DNA of 64,000 nt. It comes from Pseudomonas leptonychotis. GTDB taxonomy: Bacteria > Pseudomonadota > Gammaproteobacteria > Pseudomonadales > Pseudomonadaceae. The notes under the pieces were generated by a model, which saw only the letters and a program-made list of their open reading frames with translations, was not told the DNA's origin and made no database searches. The stretch covers positions 1,178,001 through 1,242,000 of the forward strand of contig NZ_RFLV01000001.1 in NCBI RefSeq assembly GCF_004920405.1, given 5' to 3'. A program made the position numbers and the translations under genes. Shown piece after piece: positions 36,469 to 45,651 of this stretch (positions are counted from its first letter, which is position 1; every line of letters starts with the position of its first letter).

Positions 36469-37155
36469 ATGTCCACGATAGCAGAGAATATTGCAAAGGT
36501 CGGAGTGCGCATCCGTGAGGCGGCGCAAGCCTCGCAGCGAGATTGTGCGTCTATCGGCCTGCTCGCAGTGAGCAAAACTAAACCGGCGGCAGCCGTTCGC
36601 GAGGCGTTTGCCGCTGGCGCGCGCGATTTTGCCGAAAATTACCTGCAGGAAGCCCTGGAAAAGCAGATCGAGTTGGTCGCACTGCCTTTGACCTGGCATT
36701 TCATCGGTCCCATTCAATCGAACAAGACCAAACCGATCGCCGAACACTTCGCGTGGGTTCACTCGGTGGATCGCCTGAAGATCGCCGAACGGCTGTCTGC
36801 TCAGCGCCCAGCACATTTGCCGCCGCTGAATATTTGCCTGCAAGTGAATATCAGCGCAGAAGCCAGCAAAGCGGGTTGTACCCCCGAAGAACTGCCGGCG
36901 CTGGCACACGCCGTTACACAACTGCCCAACATCACCCTGCGCGGATTAATGACAATCCCCGAGCCGACTGACGACCCGCAGCAACAACGCGCCGCCTTTG
37001 CTCGCCTGCGCGAGCTGCAAGTCAGCCTGAACCTGGATCTCGACACACTGTCCATGGGCATGAGCGACGATCTCGAAGCCGCTATTGCCGAAGGCGCGAC
37101 CTGGGTCCGCATCGGCACCGCCCTGTTTGGCGCGCGTAACTACAGCGCGACCTGA
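36469..37155 (+). CDS. yggS: YggS family pyridoxal phosphate homeostasis protein
   Basis: A 228-residue PLP-binding alanine-racemase-fold protein that maintains vitamin B6 and amino acid homeostasis without known catalysis. Motifs: LLAVSKTKPAAAVREAF (PLP lysine in SKTK), FAENYLQEALEK, WHFIGPIQSNKTK, and the phosphate-binding MGMSDDLEAAI..GATWVRIG. Divergent from pilT; followed 28 bases later by proC, a widely conserved yggS-proC-yggT arrangement. Confidence 0.96.
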   Translation: MSTIAENIAKVGVRIREAAQASQRDCASIGLLAVSKTKPAAAVREAFAAGARDFAENYLQEALEKQIELVALPLTWHFIGPIQSNKTKPIAEHFAWVHSVDRLKIAERLSAQRPAHLPPLNICLQVNISAEASKAGCTPEELPALAHAVTQLPNITLRGLMTIPEPTDDPQQQRAAFARLRELQVSLNLDLDTLSMGMSDDLEAAIAEGATWVRIGTALFGARNYSAT

Positions 37156-37183
37156 ATCTTCAGCCTTATTAAGGAAGCCCGTT

Positions 37184-38002
37184 ATGAGCACTCCCCGCAT
37201 TGCCTTTATTGGCGCAGGCAATATGGCCGCCAGTCTGATCGGCGGCCTGCGCGCCCAGGGCATCGACGCCAGCGCCATTCGCGCCAGTGACCGCGGAGCC
37301 GAACAACGTAGCAAGATCAGCGCCGAGCATGGCATCGAAACCTTCGCGAGCAACGCCGATGCCATCCAGGATGCCGACGTGATTGTGCTGTCGGTTAAAC
37401 CGCAGGTCATGAAGGACGTCTGCCTGGACCTCGCTACGCATATCAGCGCGCAACAGTTAGTGGTATCGATTGCCGCCGGCATCAGCTGCGCCAGCTTGGA
37501 GCAGTGGCTAGGCCCACGGGCCATCGTGCGCTGCATGCCCAACACCCCGGCACTGCTGCGCCAGGGCGTCAGTGGCTTGTATGGCAATGCGCACGTGTCC
37601 TCGATTCAGCGCCAGCAGGCCGAACAACTGCTCAGCGCCGTTGGCCTGGCGCTTTGGCTCGATACTGAAGCACAGATCGATGCCGTGACCGCCGTATCTG
37701 GCAGCGGCCCCGCGTATTTCTTCCTACTGATCGAGGCGATGACCGCCGCCGGCGAGAAGCTTGGTCTGCCGCGTGAGACTGCCGCCCAGCTCACCCTGCA
37801 CACCGCGCTTGGTGCCGCACGCATGGCCGTGGCCAGTGATGTTGACGCCAGTGAGCTGCGCCGTCGCGTGACCTCGCCGGCGGGCACCACCGAAGCCGCC
37901 ATCAACACCTTCCAAGCTAACGGCTTTGAAGCCTTGGTCGAAAAAGCCCTTAACGCCGCCGCCCACCGCTCAGCCGAGCTGGCTGAACAACTGGGCCAAT
38001 AA
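37184..38002 (+). CDS. proC: pyrroline-5-carboxylate reductase
   Basis: ProC reduces pyrroline-5-carboxylate to proline with NAD(P)H. The 272-residue protein has the N-terminal Rossmann IAFIGAGNMAASLIGG, the VRCMPNTPAL motif, and the C-terminal signature AVSGSGPAYFFLLIEAM and VTSPAGTTEAAI. An AAGGAAG ribosome binding site precedes ATG 37184. The next gene, yggT, starts nine bases after its stop. Confidence 0.97.
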   Translation: MSTPRIAFIGAGNMAASLIGGLRAQGIDASAIRASDRGAEQRSKISAEHGIETFASNADAIQDADVIVLSVKPQVMKDVCLDLATHISAQQLVVSIAAGISCASLEQWLGPRAIVRCMPNTPALLRQGVSGLYGNAHVSSIQRQQAEQLLSAVGLALWLDTEAQIDAVTAVSGSGPAYFFLLIEAMTAAGEKLGLPRETAAQLTLHTALGAARMAVASDVDASELRRRVTSPAGTTEAAINTFQANGFEALVEKALNAAAHRSAELAEQLGQ

Positions 38003-38011
38003 GGAACAACC

Positions 38012-38602
38012 ATGATAGGACTCAACACCGCCGCTGTTTATATCCTGCAAACCATTGGCAGCCTGTACCTGCTGATCGTGTTGTTGCGCTTTATCCTGCA
38101 ACTGGTGCGGGCGGACTTCTACAACCCGCTCAGCCAGTTCATCGTGCGCGCCACCCACCCGCTGCTTAAACCCCTGCGCAAGATCATCCCCAGCCTGGCC
38201 GGTCTCGATTTGGCCTCGCTGGTACTGGCGATTCTGGTGCAGTTGGTGCTGATGGCGCTGACCCTGATGCTGCTCGGCTATGGCCTGGACAACCCGGTAC
38301 AACTGCTGATCTGGTCGATCATTGGTGTCACTGCTCTGTTTCTCAAGGTGTTCTTCTTTGCGTTGATTATCAGCGTCATTCTTTCCTGGGTCGCGCAAGG
38401 CAGCCAAAATCCGACTGTGGCACTGGTTAATCAGATCTGTGAACCGTTGCTGGCGCCGATTCGCCGCATTCTGCCAGGCATGGGCGGGCTGGACTTGTCA
38501 CCGATCGTGGCCTTCCTGATTCTCAACCTGATCGACATGCTGGTGATCCGCAACCTGGCGGTCATGACCGGTATGTACAAAGGCCTCAGCCTGGCGATCT
38601 GA
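38012..38602 (+). CDS. yggT: YggT family membrane protein
   Basis: A 196-residue integral membrane protein with two YGGT repeats, each a pair of helices containing an F-Y-N-P or Q-N-P turn and a C-terminal P-L-L-x-P-x-R-x-I-x-P motif (THPLLKPLRKIIP and CEPLLAPIRRILP). Function uncertain; members have been linked to cell division or osmotic stress. Probably cotranscribed with yggS and proC. Confidence 0.95.
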   Translation: MIGLNTAAVYILQTIGSLYLLIVLLRFILQLVRADFYNPLSQFIVRATHPLLKPLRKIIPSLAGLDLASLVLAILVQLVLMALTLMLLGYGLDNPVQLLIWSIIGVTALFLKVFFFALIISVILSWVAQGSQNPTVALVNQICEPLLAPIRRILPGMGGLDLSPIVAFLILNLIDMLVIRNLAVMTGMYKGLSLAI

Positions 38603-38947
38603 TCGCCAACACCTGTGAACCTGGAAAGGGGCGAGCCGAGTCGACAAAAGCCTGTGCCCAGCAAAAGCCCGCAGCAGCTCCCGAGCGAATTGAAGCTGAC
38701 CGCTGGGTCACCCTGACCGACCATAAGGCGGGCGTGCGACGACATGCAATTGACGCCATAGCTGCTACCCGCATAATGCCAAGCAGCTTGATCTGCGGAT
38801 GTCGTGGGTCTGGCGTAATTACACAGGCTTTAAAGCGTTATGTGCCGCGTTGATCTACTGGGCGGCATTGTTGTGTGCCCGACTTCACCAGGGTGCCGTA
38901 TAACCCCAGTCGTCCACAATGGATGCGCCACCAGAGGAAACCCCAGG
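38603..38947. other. intergenic region upstream of the dynamin-like GTPase gene
   Basis: I see no supportable gene in these 345 bases: the short open frames lack ribosome binding sites and resemble nothing. It holds a good sigma-70 promoter at 38750-38777, implying an untranslated leader of roughly 160 bases before the GTPase start codon. Confidence 0.5.
38750..38777 (+). promoter_or_regulatory. sigma-70-type promoter for the dynamin-like GTPase gene
   Basis: TTGACG (38750-38755), a 16-base spacer and CATAAT (38772-38777). This is one of the best promoter matches in the window, and points at the downstream GTPase. Confidence 0.6.
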
Positions 38948-40930
38948 ATGAGCATGGAACGTCTCAGTCAGCAGGTCGATGCTTACGTCACCTGGAAGCG
39001 CGAGCTGATGCGCGAGATCACCCGCTATCGCAGCTGGCTGGTGAACAACCGGCTGAACTCCGAGGCGGTGGAAGCCAAGCTTGAGCGCGCCCTGAAACTG
39101 CTACGTACCGACCACATCACCCTGGCGTTTGTCGGCGAGTTCTCGCGCGGCAAAACAGAGCTGATTAACAGCCTGTTCTTCTCCTCTTATGGCCAGCGCA
39201 TGCTGCCATCCCAGGCTGGGCGCACCACCATGTGCCCCACCGAGCTGTTCTTCGACCCACGCTCGGAACGCTCCTATATCCGCCTGCTGCCGATCGAGAC
39301 CCGTGTGTCCGAAGCCAGCGTCGCGCAGTTCAAGCGTATTCCGCGGCACTGGGTGAACATCCCGCTGGACCTCAGCGACCCAGACAACATGGTTCAAGCT
39401 TTTAATCAGGTCGCGCGCACCAAACCCATGCCGGTCGAACAGGCGATTGCCCTGGGCTTTCACCCGGACATGCTGGAAAGCACCAGCAAGCCCGGCGAAG
39501 TGCTGGTGCCGGCCTGGCGTCACGCCATGGTCAACTTTGACCACCCGCTGTTGCGCCAAGGCCTGCGCATCCTCGACACCCCAGGCCTGAATGCCCTGGG
39601 CAGCGAGCCTGAGCTGACGCTTTCGATGCTGCCCAGCGCTCAGGCCATCATCTTCTTACTGTCTGCCGACACCGGCGTCACGGCCAGCGACATGGCCGTG
39701 TGGCAGCAACATATTCGCCAGCTTGATGAAGACACCCAGACCAGCCTGTTTGCCGTGCTGAACAAGATCGACGTGCTCTGGGATGACCTGGCCGGCGAAG
39801 CCTTTGTGCAGAATGCCATCCGCCAGATCCAAACCAGCACCGCACGCCAGCTCGGCATCCGTGTCGAGGACGTGCTGCCGCTGTCGGCCAAACAAGCGAT
39901 GCTGGCCAAGGTTCGCAAGGACCCAGAATTGCTGGCCCGCAGCCTGATGAGCAACCTGGAAAATCTGTTGTGCGAGCGCATCATCGCGCAGAAAGAACGC
40001 CTGCTTGAAGACCGTGTGGTCAATCAGGTACTGGCGCTTCTGCAAAATAGCCAGCACGTGCTCAACCTACGCTTGGAAAAGGTCAACGAACAACAGGCGC
40101 TGTTGAGCAACCACCAGCACGACAATGGCCAGATGCTCTTCGAGCTGACCGCCAAGACCAAGGAAGACCACAGCCTGCACCACAAGCGCTTATTGGGCCT
40201 GAAAACCAACCAACGGCTGCTTAAACGCCAGGGTGACCTGCTACGTCAGGCCTCGCGCAGTGAGCGCCTGGACGAACACTTGAATAAAGTGCGCAAGAAC
40301 CTCACCGGCAGCTGGACCACGCTGGGCATCAACCAAGCCATCCTGCATTTCTTCCGTAGCGTGGAGCAGGATCTGCACAACCTGGCGCAAGAAGCGGAGA
40401 TGGCCAACAAAATGGTCGCCGCCGTCTACCGCCGGCATAACGAAGAGAACCCGCTGCATGGCGTCGACGCTCCGCAGTTCAACGTCAACCGCTACCTGCG
40501 TGAACTCAAACAGCAGCAGACCAAGGCCGACCAGTTCCGCCTGCAGCTGAAAACCCTGCTGACTGAGCAACGCAGCCTGACCAAACGCTTCTTCGCCACC
40601 TTGGTGCAGGAAGTGATCGGCCTGCACCAGCGTATGCGTCACGAAGCCGAGCAATGGGCCAGTGATGCACTGATGCCGTTGATGCAGCACACCCTGGAGC
40701 ACAAGCAGCTGCTGGAAACGCACATGCTGCGCCTCAAAGCCCTGGCCCAAGAAACCCAACAGTCGCGCCAGCGCGGCCAGCAGCTGGCACGCTACAGTGC
40801 CGAGTTGGAGCTGCAACTGAGCCAGGCCAACGAGATGCTACGCACCCTACGCCGCCCGGCACCGGTGCAACGCCAAGGCAAGGTGGTGAACCTGCCCGGC
40901 ATGGCGCGCCCGCACAGCATCGGCGAGTAA
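38948..40930 (+). CDS. dynamin-like GTPase
   Basis: A 660-residue dynamin-family GTPase. G1/Walker A is GEFSRGKTELINSLF at ~62-76; the G2 Thr lies in GRTTMCPTE; G3 is DTPGLN; G4 is NKID. After the GTPase domain come ~350 residues of predicted long helices and coiled coil, as in bacterial dynamin-like proteins that remodel membranes. A hydrophobic paddle is not obvious. It is a single gene, unlike the paired DLPs of many bacteria. The ATG at 38948 has a GAGG site; the upstream open extension crosses the leader. Function here is unknown: membrane repair, division or phage defence are all possible. Confidence 0.85.
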   Translation: MSMERLSQQVDAYVTWKRELMREITRYRSWLVNNRLNSEAVEAKLERALKLLRTDHITLAFVGEFSRGKTELINSLFFSSYGQRMLPSQAGRTTMCPTELFFDPRSERSYIRLLPIETRVSEASVAQFKRIPRHWVNIPLDLSDPDNMVQAFNQVARTKPMPVEQAIALGFHPDMLESTSKPGEVLVPAWRHAMVNFDHPLLRQGLRILDTPGLNALGSEPELTLSMLPSAQAIIFLLSADTGVTASDMAVWQQHIRQLDEDTQTSLFAVLNKIDVLWDDLAGEAFVQNAIRQIQTSTARQLGIRVEDVLPLSAKQAMLAKVRKDPELLARSLMSNLENLLCERIIAQKERLLEDRVVNQVLALLQNSQHVLNLRLEKVNEQQALLSNHQHDNGQMLFELTAKTKEDHSLHHKRLLGLKTNQRLLKRQGDLLRQASRSERLDEHLNKVRKNLTGSWTTLGINQAILHFFRSVEQDLHNLAQEAEMANKMVAAVYRRHNEENPLHGVDAPQFNVNRYLRELKQQQTKADQFRLQLKTLLTEQRSLTKRFFATLVQEVIGLHQRMRHEAEQWASDALMPLMQHTLEHKQLLETHMLRLKALAQETQQSRQRGQQLARYSAELELQLSQANEMLRTLRRPAPVQRQGKVVNLPGMARPHSIGE

Positions 40931-40953
40931 GCGCAAACCCTCACGGCGTAGCT

Positions 40954-40993
40954 CCCCGCCCCATGCGCTTGCCGCCTGGGGCGGGGCTCTTTA
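40954..40993 (+). terminator. terminator hairpin after the dynamin-like gene
   Basis: CCCCGCCCCA (40954-40963) pairs perfectly with TGGGGCGGGG (40977-40986), followed by CTCTTT. Very stable stem with a short U-tract, 23 bases after the stop codon. Confidence 0.7.
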
Positions 40994-41027
40994 GACTGCG
41001 GCTCTTCTTTTATTACGAGCAGGGTCG

Positions 41028-42167
41028 ATGCCAACTGCCTTCCCCCAAGACTCTGTTGGCCTGGTCACTCCGCAGCTTATGCAATTTGCAGAGCCGCTGG
41101 CGTTGGCCTGCGGGCGCAGCCTGGCTGACTATCAACTGATATTCGAGACCTATGGCGAGCTCAACGCCACGGCCAGCAACGCGGTACTGATCTGTCATGC
41201 GTTGTCCGGTCACCACCATGCCGCCGGTTACCACAGCGCGGAAGACCGTAAACCGGGTTGGTGGGACAGCTGCATCGGCCCCGGTAAGCCGATCGACACC
41301 CGCAAGTTCTTCGTCGTCAGCCTCAACAACCTTGGCGGCTGCAACGGCTCAACCGGCCCCAGCAGCCTTAACCCGGCCACCGGCAAGCCGTTTGGTGCGG
41401 ACTTCCCGGTGATGACCGTAGAAGACTGGGTGCACAGCCAAGCACGCCTGGCCGACAGCCTGGGCATCCGCCAGTGGGCCGCCGTCGTCGGCGGTAGCCT
41501 CGGCGGCATGCAGGCCATGCAATGGACCATCAGCTACCCCGAGCGGGTGCGCCATTGCCTGGCGATTGCCTCGGCACCCAAGTTGTCGGCGCAGAACATC
41601 GCCTTCAACGAAGTGGCGCGCCAGGCAATCCTCACCGATCCACAATTTCACGGCGGGCACTTCCAGGAACAAGGTGTGATCCCCAAGCGCGGGCTGATGT
41701 TGGCGCGCATGGTTGGGCACATCACCTACCTGTCGGATGACGCCATGGGCGAGAAATTCGGCCGCGGGTTGAAAAGCGAGAAGCTCAACTACGACTTCCA
41801 CAGCGTCGAGTTCCAGGTGGAAAGCTACCTGCGTTATCAGGGCGAAGAGTTCTCTACCCGCTTCGATGCCAACACCTACCTGCTGATGACCAAGGCGCTC
41901 GACTACTTCGACCCGGCGGCAAATCACGATGGCGACCTGGCCAAGACCCTGGCTGGGGTGACCGCCGATTTCTGCGTGATGTCCTTCACCACGGACTGGC
42001 GCTTCTCGCCGCTGCGTTCACGGGAAATTGTCGATGCCCTGACCGCCGCGCGGAAAAACGTCTGCTACCTGGAGATCGACGCGCCCCAAGGCCACGACGC
42101 CTTCCTGATCCCTATTCCGCGCTACCTGCAGGCTTTCGACAGCTATATGAAACGGATTAAGGTGTAG
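41028..42167 (+). CDS. metX: homoserine O-acyltransferase MetX
   Basis: A 379-residue alpha/beta-hydrolase-fold acyltransferase activating homoserine for methionine synthesis. The catalytic Ser157 sits in VGGSLGGMQ and His356 in [21 protein letters not shown] lines the substrate tunnel. Pseudomonas MetX proteins have been reported to use succinyl-CoA despite belonging to the acetyltransferase family; I cannot decide the donor from sequence alone. It is followed two bases later by metW, the conserved partner. Confidence 0.95.
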   Translation: MPTAFPQDSVGLVTPQLMQFAEPLALACGRSLADYQLIFETYGELNATASNAVLICHALSGHHHAAGYHSAEDRKPGWWDSCIGPGKPIDTRKFFVVSLNNLGGCNGSTGPSSLNPATGKPFGADFPVMTVEDWVHSQARLADSLGIRQWAAVVGGSLGGMQAMQWTISYPERVRHCLAIASAPKLSAQNIAFNEVARQAILTDPQFHGGHFQEQGVIPKRGLMLARMVGHITYLSDDAMGEKFGRGLKSEKLNYDFHSVEFQVESYLRYQGEEFSTRFDANTYLLMTKALDYFDPAANHDGDLAKTLAGVTADFCVMSFTTDWRFSPLRSREIVDALTAARKNVCYLEIDAPQGHDAFLIPIPRYLQAFDSYMKRIKV

Positions 42168-42169
42168 CC

Positions 42170-42775
42170 ATGCGCGCGGACCTAGAAATCATTCAAGAGT
42201 GGATTCCCGCCGGCAGTCGGGTACTCGACCTCGGCTGCGGCAATGGCGAATTGCTCGCCTGGCTGACAGAGCACAAACAGGTCAGCGGCTACGGCCTGGA
42301 GATTGATGCGGACAATATCGCCCAGTGCGTGAGCAAGGGCGTTAACGTGATTGAGCAGAACCTCGATAAAGGCCTGAGCAACTTCGCCAGCAGCAGCTTC
42401 GATGTGGTGGTGATGACCCAGTCTTTGCAGGCCCTGCACTACCCCGACAAGGTGTTGGCGGAAATGCTGCGCGTCGGCAAGACCTGCATCATCACCTTCC
42501 CCAACTTCGCTCATTGGCGCTGCCGCTGGTACCTCACCAGTAAAGGCCGCATGCCCGTGTCGGATTTTCTGCCCTACACCTGGTTCAACACGCCGAACAT
42601 CCACTTCTGCACCTTCGAGGATTTCGAAAACCTGTGCCACGACCAGGGCGCCACAATCAAAGATCGCCTGGCAGTAGACCGCGACCATCGGCACGGCTGG
42701 GCCAGCCGCATTTGGCCTAATCTGTTAGGTGAGATCGGTATTTACCGGATCAGCGGCCGATCGCTCAACCTGTAA
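42170..42775 (+). CDS. metW: methionine biosynthesis protein MetW
   Basis: A 201-residue class I SAM-dependent methyltransferase-like protein with the VLDLGCGNGELLAWL SAM motif and the VVMTQSLQALHYPDKVLAEMLRVG segment. MetW is encoded with metX in many proteobacteria and is needed for full MetX activity in some, but its methyl acceptor is unknown. Translation is probably coupled to metX. Confidence 0.95.
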   Translation: MRADLEIIQEWIPAGSRVLDLGCGNGELLAWLTEHKQVSGYGLEIDADNIAQCVSKGVNVIEQNLDKGLSNFASSSFDVVVMTQSLQALHYPDKVLAEMLRVGKTCIITFPNFAHWRCRWYLTSKGRMPVSDFLPYTWFNTPNIHFCTFEDFENLCHDQGATIKDRLAVDRDHRHGWASRIWPNLLGEIGIYRISGRSLNL

Positions 42776-42829
42776 AAACCGCCACTGGCGCGGCCCTATC
42801 AGGGCTCGCTATCTACCCGGAGAATCATC

Positions 42830-43249
42830 ATGCGCCGTCTAGCATTACTGTTTATCGCCCTGTGCCTGAGCGTGCCAGCACTCGCTGAACGCAAGCAAAG
42901 CTTTGGCGATCTCGACGTGCACTACATCGCGTTCAACTCCAGCTTTCTGCAGCCCGATATCGCGGCCGCTAACGGCCTGGTGCGCAGCAAAACCCAGGGC
43001 GTGGTGAATATATCCCTACTCAAGGGCGGTAAAGCCAGCAACGCCAACGTGAGCGGTGAAGTTAAAGACCTGGTCGGCCGCAGCCATCCGCTCAGTTTCA
43101 AACGCGTGACCGAAGGGGCGGCTATTTATTACCTTGCCCAGTTCCCCTTTACCCAGCAGGAAATGTTGCGCTTCAACATCACCGTAACCACAGCCGATGG
43201 CGCAGCGCACAGCATCGACTTCAACCAGGAATTCTTCCCAGACCGATGA
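42830..43249 (+). CDS. DUF4426 family exported protein
   Basis: A 139-residue protein with a signal peptide (residues 1-19, ALA cleavage site) and a single beta-rich domain of the DUF4426 family ([18 protein letters not shown], followed by a small Ig-like pattern). Function unknown. It overlaps rdgB by four bases and lies between metW and rdgB, as in other pseudomonads. Confidence 0.88.
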   Translation: MRRLALLFIALCLSVPALAERKQSFGDLDVHYIAFNSSFLQPDIAAANGLVRSKTQGVVNISLLKGGKASNANVSGEVKDLVGRSHPLSFKRVTEGAAIYYLAQFPFTQQEMLRFNITVTTADGAAHSIDFNQEFFPDR

Positions 43250-43842
43250 TCCACTTCAACGAACTGGTGCTGGCCAGCCACAACGCCGGCAAACTCAAAG
43301 AACTGCAAGCCATGCTCGGCAGCACTGTGCGCGTGCGTTCGGTGGGCGAGTTCTCCACGGTCGAACCGGAGGAAAGCGGTTTGTCGTTTATCGAAAATGC
43401 CATTCTCAAGGCGCGCAATGCCGCGCGGCTATCCGGCTTACCCGCACTGGCGGACGACTCGGGCCTGGCGGTGGACTTTCTCGGCGGCGCACCGGGCATC
43501 TATTCGGCGCGCTATGCCGATGGCCAGGGTGATGCGGCCAATAACGCCAAACTACTTGAGGTAATGAAGGCCGTGCCGGACGCCGAACGTGGCGCACAGT
43601 TCGTTTGCTGCCTGGCGCTGGTGCGACATGCCGATGATCCCTTACCGATCATCTGCGAAGGCCTCTGGCACGGGCGCATTCTGCACACGGCGCAAGGCGT
43701 GGAAGGCTTTGGCTACGACCCCCTATTCTGGGTACCCGAGCGCGAGTGCTCCAGCGCCGAACTGCCAGCAGCGGAGAAGAACCAGATCAGCCACCGCGCT
43801 CGCGCCATGGCCCTACTGAAACAGCGGCTGGGCCTGGCATGA
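43246..43842 (+). CDS. rdgB: XTP/dITP diphosphatase
   Basis: RdgB (Ham1 family) hydrolyses dITP and XTP, keeping deaminated purines out of DNA. The 198-residue protein shows [15 protein letters not shown], the metal site [38 protein letters not shown] and HRARAM. It overlaps both neighbours by four bases (DUF4426 gene and hemW), so the three are translationally coupled. Confidence 0.97.
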   Translation: MIHFNELVLASHNAGKLKELQAMLGSTVRVRSVGEFSTVEPEESGLSFIENAILKARNAARLSGLPALADDSGLAVDFLGGAPGIYSARYADGQGDAANNAKLLEVMKAVPDAERGAQFVCCLALVRHADDPLPIICEGLWHGRILHTAQGVEGFGYDPLFWVPERECSSAELPAAEKNQISHRARAMALLKQRLGLA

Positions 43843-44999
43843 ACAACGCGTCCGGCGGCGGCTTCGAGCTGCCGCCGCTTGCACTCTATGTGCACATCCC
43901 CTGGTGCGTGAAGAAGTGCCCGTACTGCGACTTCAACTCCCACGCCGCCGGACCGGACTTGCCAGAAGAGGCCTATGTCGACGCCCTGCTCGCCGACCTG
44001 GACGCCGACTTGGCTCAGGTTCACGGCCGACCACTGACCTCGATATTCTTCGGCGGCGGTACGCCCAGCCTGTTTTCAGCCAAGGCCCTTGGCCGCCTGC
44101 TTGAAGGCGTGGAGCGGCGTGTACGGTTTGCCGCCGATATCGAAATCACCCTGGAAGCCAACCCTGGCACCTTCGAGCAGGCCAAGTTCCGCGACTACCG
44201 CAGCCTCGGCATCAATCGCCTGTCGATCGGCGTGCAGAGCTTCCAGCCGCCCAAGCTGATCGCACTCGGCCGCATCCACGACGGTGATGAAGCCGTGCGG
44301 GCGGCGGACATGGCCCGCGCCGCCGGTTTCGACAATTTCAACCTGGACCTGATGCACGGCCTGCCGGATCAGTCCATCGAGGATGCCCTCAGCGATCTGC
44401 GCATCGCCATTGCCCAGGGTCCGACGCATCTTTCCTGGTACCAGCTGACGGTGGAGCCCAATACGGTGTTCTGGAACCAGCCTCCAGTGATGCCCGAGGA
44501 CGATATTCTCTGGGACATTCAGGAAGCCGGCCAGGCCCTGCTGGCCGCCGAAGGCTATGCGCAGTACGAAGTCTCTGCCTACGCCCAGACCGGCAAGGCG
44601 GCGCGGCACAACCTCAACTACTGGACCTTTGGCGACTTCCTGGGCATCGGTGCCGGCGCCCACGCCAAGTTGAGCAGGCCCGACGGCAGCATCAGCCGCA
44701 GCTGGAAGACCCGTCTGCCCAAGGACTATCTCGACAGCAGCAAGCGCTTCAACGCCGGCGAGCGCGTACTGAGTGCCGATGAGCTGCCCTTCGAATTTCT
44801 GATGAACGTGCTGCGTCTCACAGACGGCGTCGCCAGCGAGCTATTCACTCAGCGCACCGGCCTGCCGTTGAGCCAGCTCGCAGCGGCACGCACAGAGGCC
44901 CAACAACGCGGCCTGCTGCACAGTGATCCAACGCGCCTGAGCGCCACCCGCGAAGGTCAGTTGTTTCTCAATGACCTGCTGCAACACTTTCTTCCCTGA
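43839..44999 (+). CDS. hemW: radical SAM heme chaperone HemW
   Basis: A 386-residue radical SAM protein with C-x3-C-x2-C in VKKCPYCDF preceded by the conserved Tyr-x-His-Ile-Pro, then FFGGGTPSL and [11 protein letters not shown]. HemW lacks the coproporphyrinogen dehydrogenase activity of HemN and instead binds heme for delivery to respiratory enzymes. The start at 43839 overlaps the rdgB stop. Confidence 0.96.
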   Translation: MNNASGGGFELPPLALYVHIPWCVKKCPYCDFNSHAAGPDLPEEAYVDALLADLDADLAQVHGRPLTSIFFGGGTPSLFSAKALGRLLEGVERRVRFAADIEITLEANPGTFEQAKFRDYRSLGINRLSIGVQSFQPPKLIALGRIHDGDEAVRAADMARAAGFDNFNLDLMHGLPDQSIEDALSDLRIAIAQGPTHLSWYQLTVEPNTVFWNQPPVMPEDDILWDIQEAGQALLAAEGYAQYEVSAYAQTGKAARHNLNYWTFGDFLGIGAGAHAKLSRPDGSISRSWKTRLPKDYLDSSKRFNAGERVLSADELPFEFLMNVLRLTDGVASELFTQRTGLPLSQLAAARTEAQQRGLLHSDPTRLSATREGQLFLNDLLQHFLP

Positions 45000-45031
45000 A
45001 CCCTTTTTACCCTGAAGACGAAGGAAACCGG

Positions 45032-45355
45032 ATGGATCTGTTACTCGACCTGATCGTCACCCTGTCACGCTGGAGCCGCAGCCACCTCTACGATATTTCC
45101 CTCGCGATCATGGCCACCCTGTTGGTGCTGTTCGGCCCGGGCATCAACGCCTGGGTGCAGCGCAATACCAGCAGCATGAACTTTATCTTCCGCACGCTGA
45201 TCTTCGTCCTGCTCTGCGCCGTGGGCTATGGGCTGTTGATTGTCTTTGCGACACCATATCTGGCCAAAGGCCTGGGCTTTTTCAACAACTTCACCCTGGC
45301 GCCAGTGCTGATATTGGTGTTCCTCATCATCGGCATTCTCGCCGACCGCAGCTAG
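45032..45355 (+). CDS. DUF3392 family membrane protein
   Basis: A 107-residue integral membrane protein with three hydrophobic helices (~22-40, 50-70, 80-103), matching DUF3392. Function unknown. It follows hemW by 32 bases and is probably the end of that operon; a GGGAGCC/GGCTCCC hairpin without a U-tract lies at 45374-45395. Confidence 0.85.
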   Translation: MDLLLDLIVTLSRWSRSHLYDISLAIMATLLVLFGPGINAWVQRNTSSMNFIFRTLIFVLLCAVGYGLLIVFATPYLAKGLGFFNNFTLAPVLILVFLIIGILADRS

Positions 45356-45651
45356 GCTGCTGGCGAACGGATCGGGAGCCTGGCCACGGGCTCCCGGCTA
45401 CAGGTGCAACCGCCAACTGACACCCATCACGCCCTGGCAACAAATTGCCGAGCGACTGTGACGATCATCGCAGATCGCCATCACGCCTCAACAAACGCCG
45501 ATTTTTTTCATTAGCCTTGCGCGCCCAACACTGCTCGCAGTGCTGGTTGCAGCCGTTTCCTCCCATCCAAACAGCGCCTCCAGCCTTTCCTTGTCCGACC
45601 TTGCGTCGGCTGCGGCAGTGCATTACGGCCACACATACTGATGCCTTCGTC
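45356..45651. other. intergenic region upstream of the gspD-like gene
   Basis: No gene is supported. It contains the hairpin at 45374-45395 after the DUF3392 gene and marks the left edge of the secretion cassette. The open frame of gspD extends leftward to 45445 but that part (Arg/Cys/Pro-rich, no signal peptide) is not credible coding. Confidence 0.4.

Noticed and set aside
35371-36921. N-terminal extension of PilT to 516 residues
   Set aside because: The extra 172 residues are antisense to yggS; the conserved PilT N-terminus starts at 36405.
38840-38947. 36-codon N-terminal extension of the dynamin-like GTPase
   Set aside because: No ribosome binding site; the ATG at 38948 has a GAGG site and a better N-terminus.
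45445-45651. 69-codon N-terminal extension of the secretin
   Set aside because: It would bury the signal peptide and starts at TTG in Arg/Cys/Pro-rich non-coding-like sequence.
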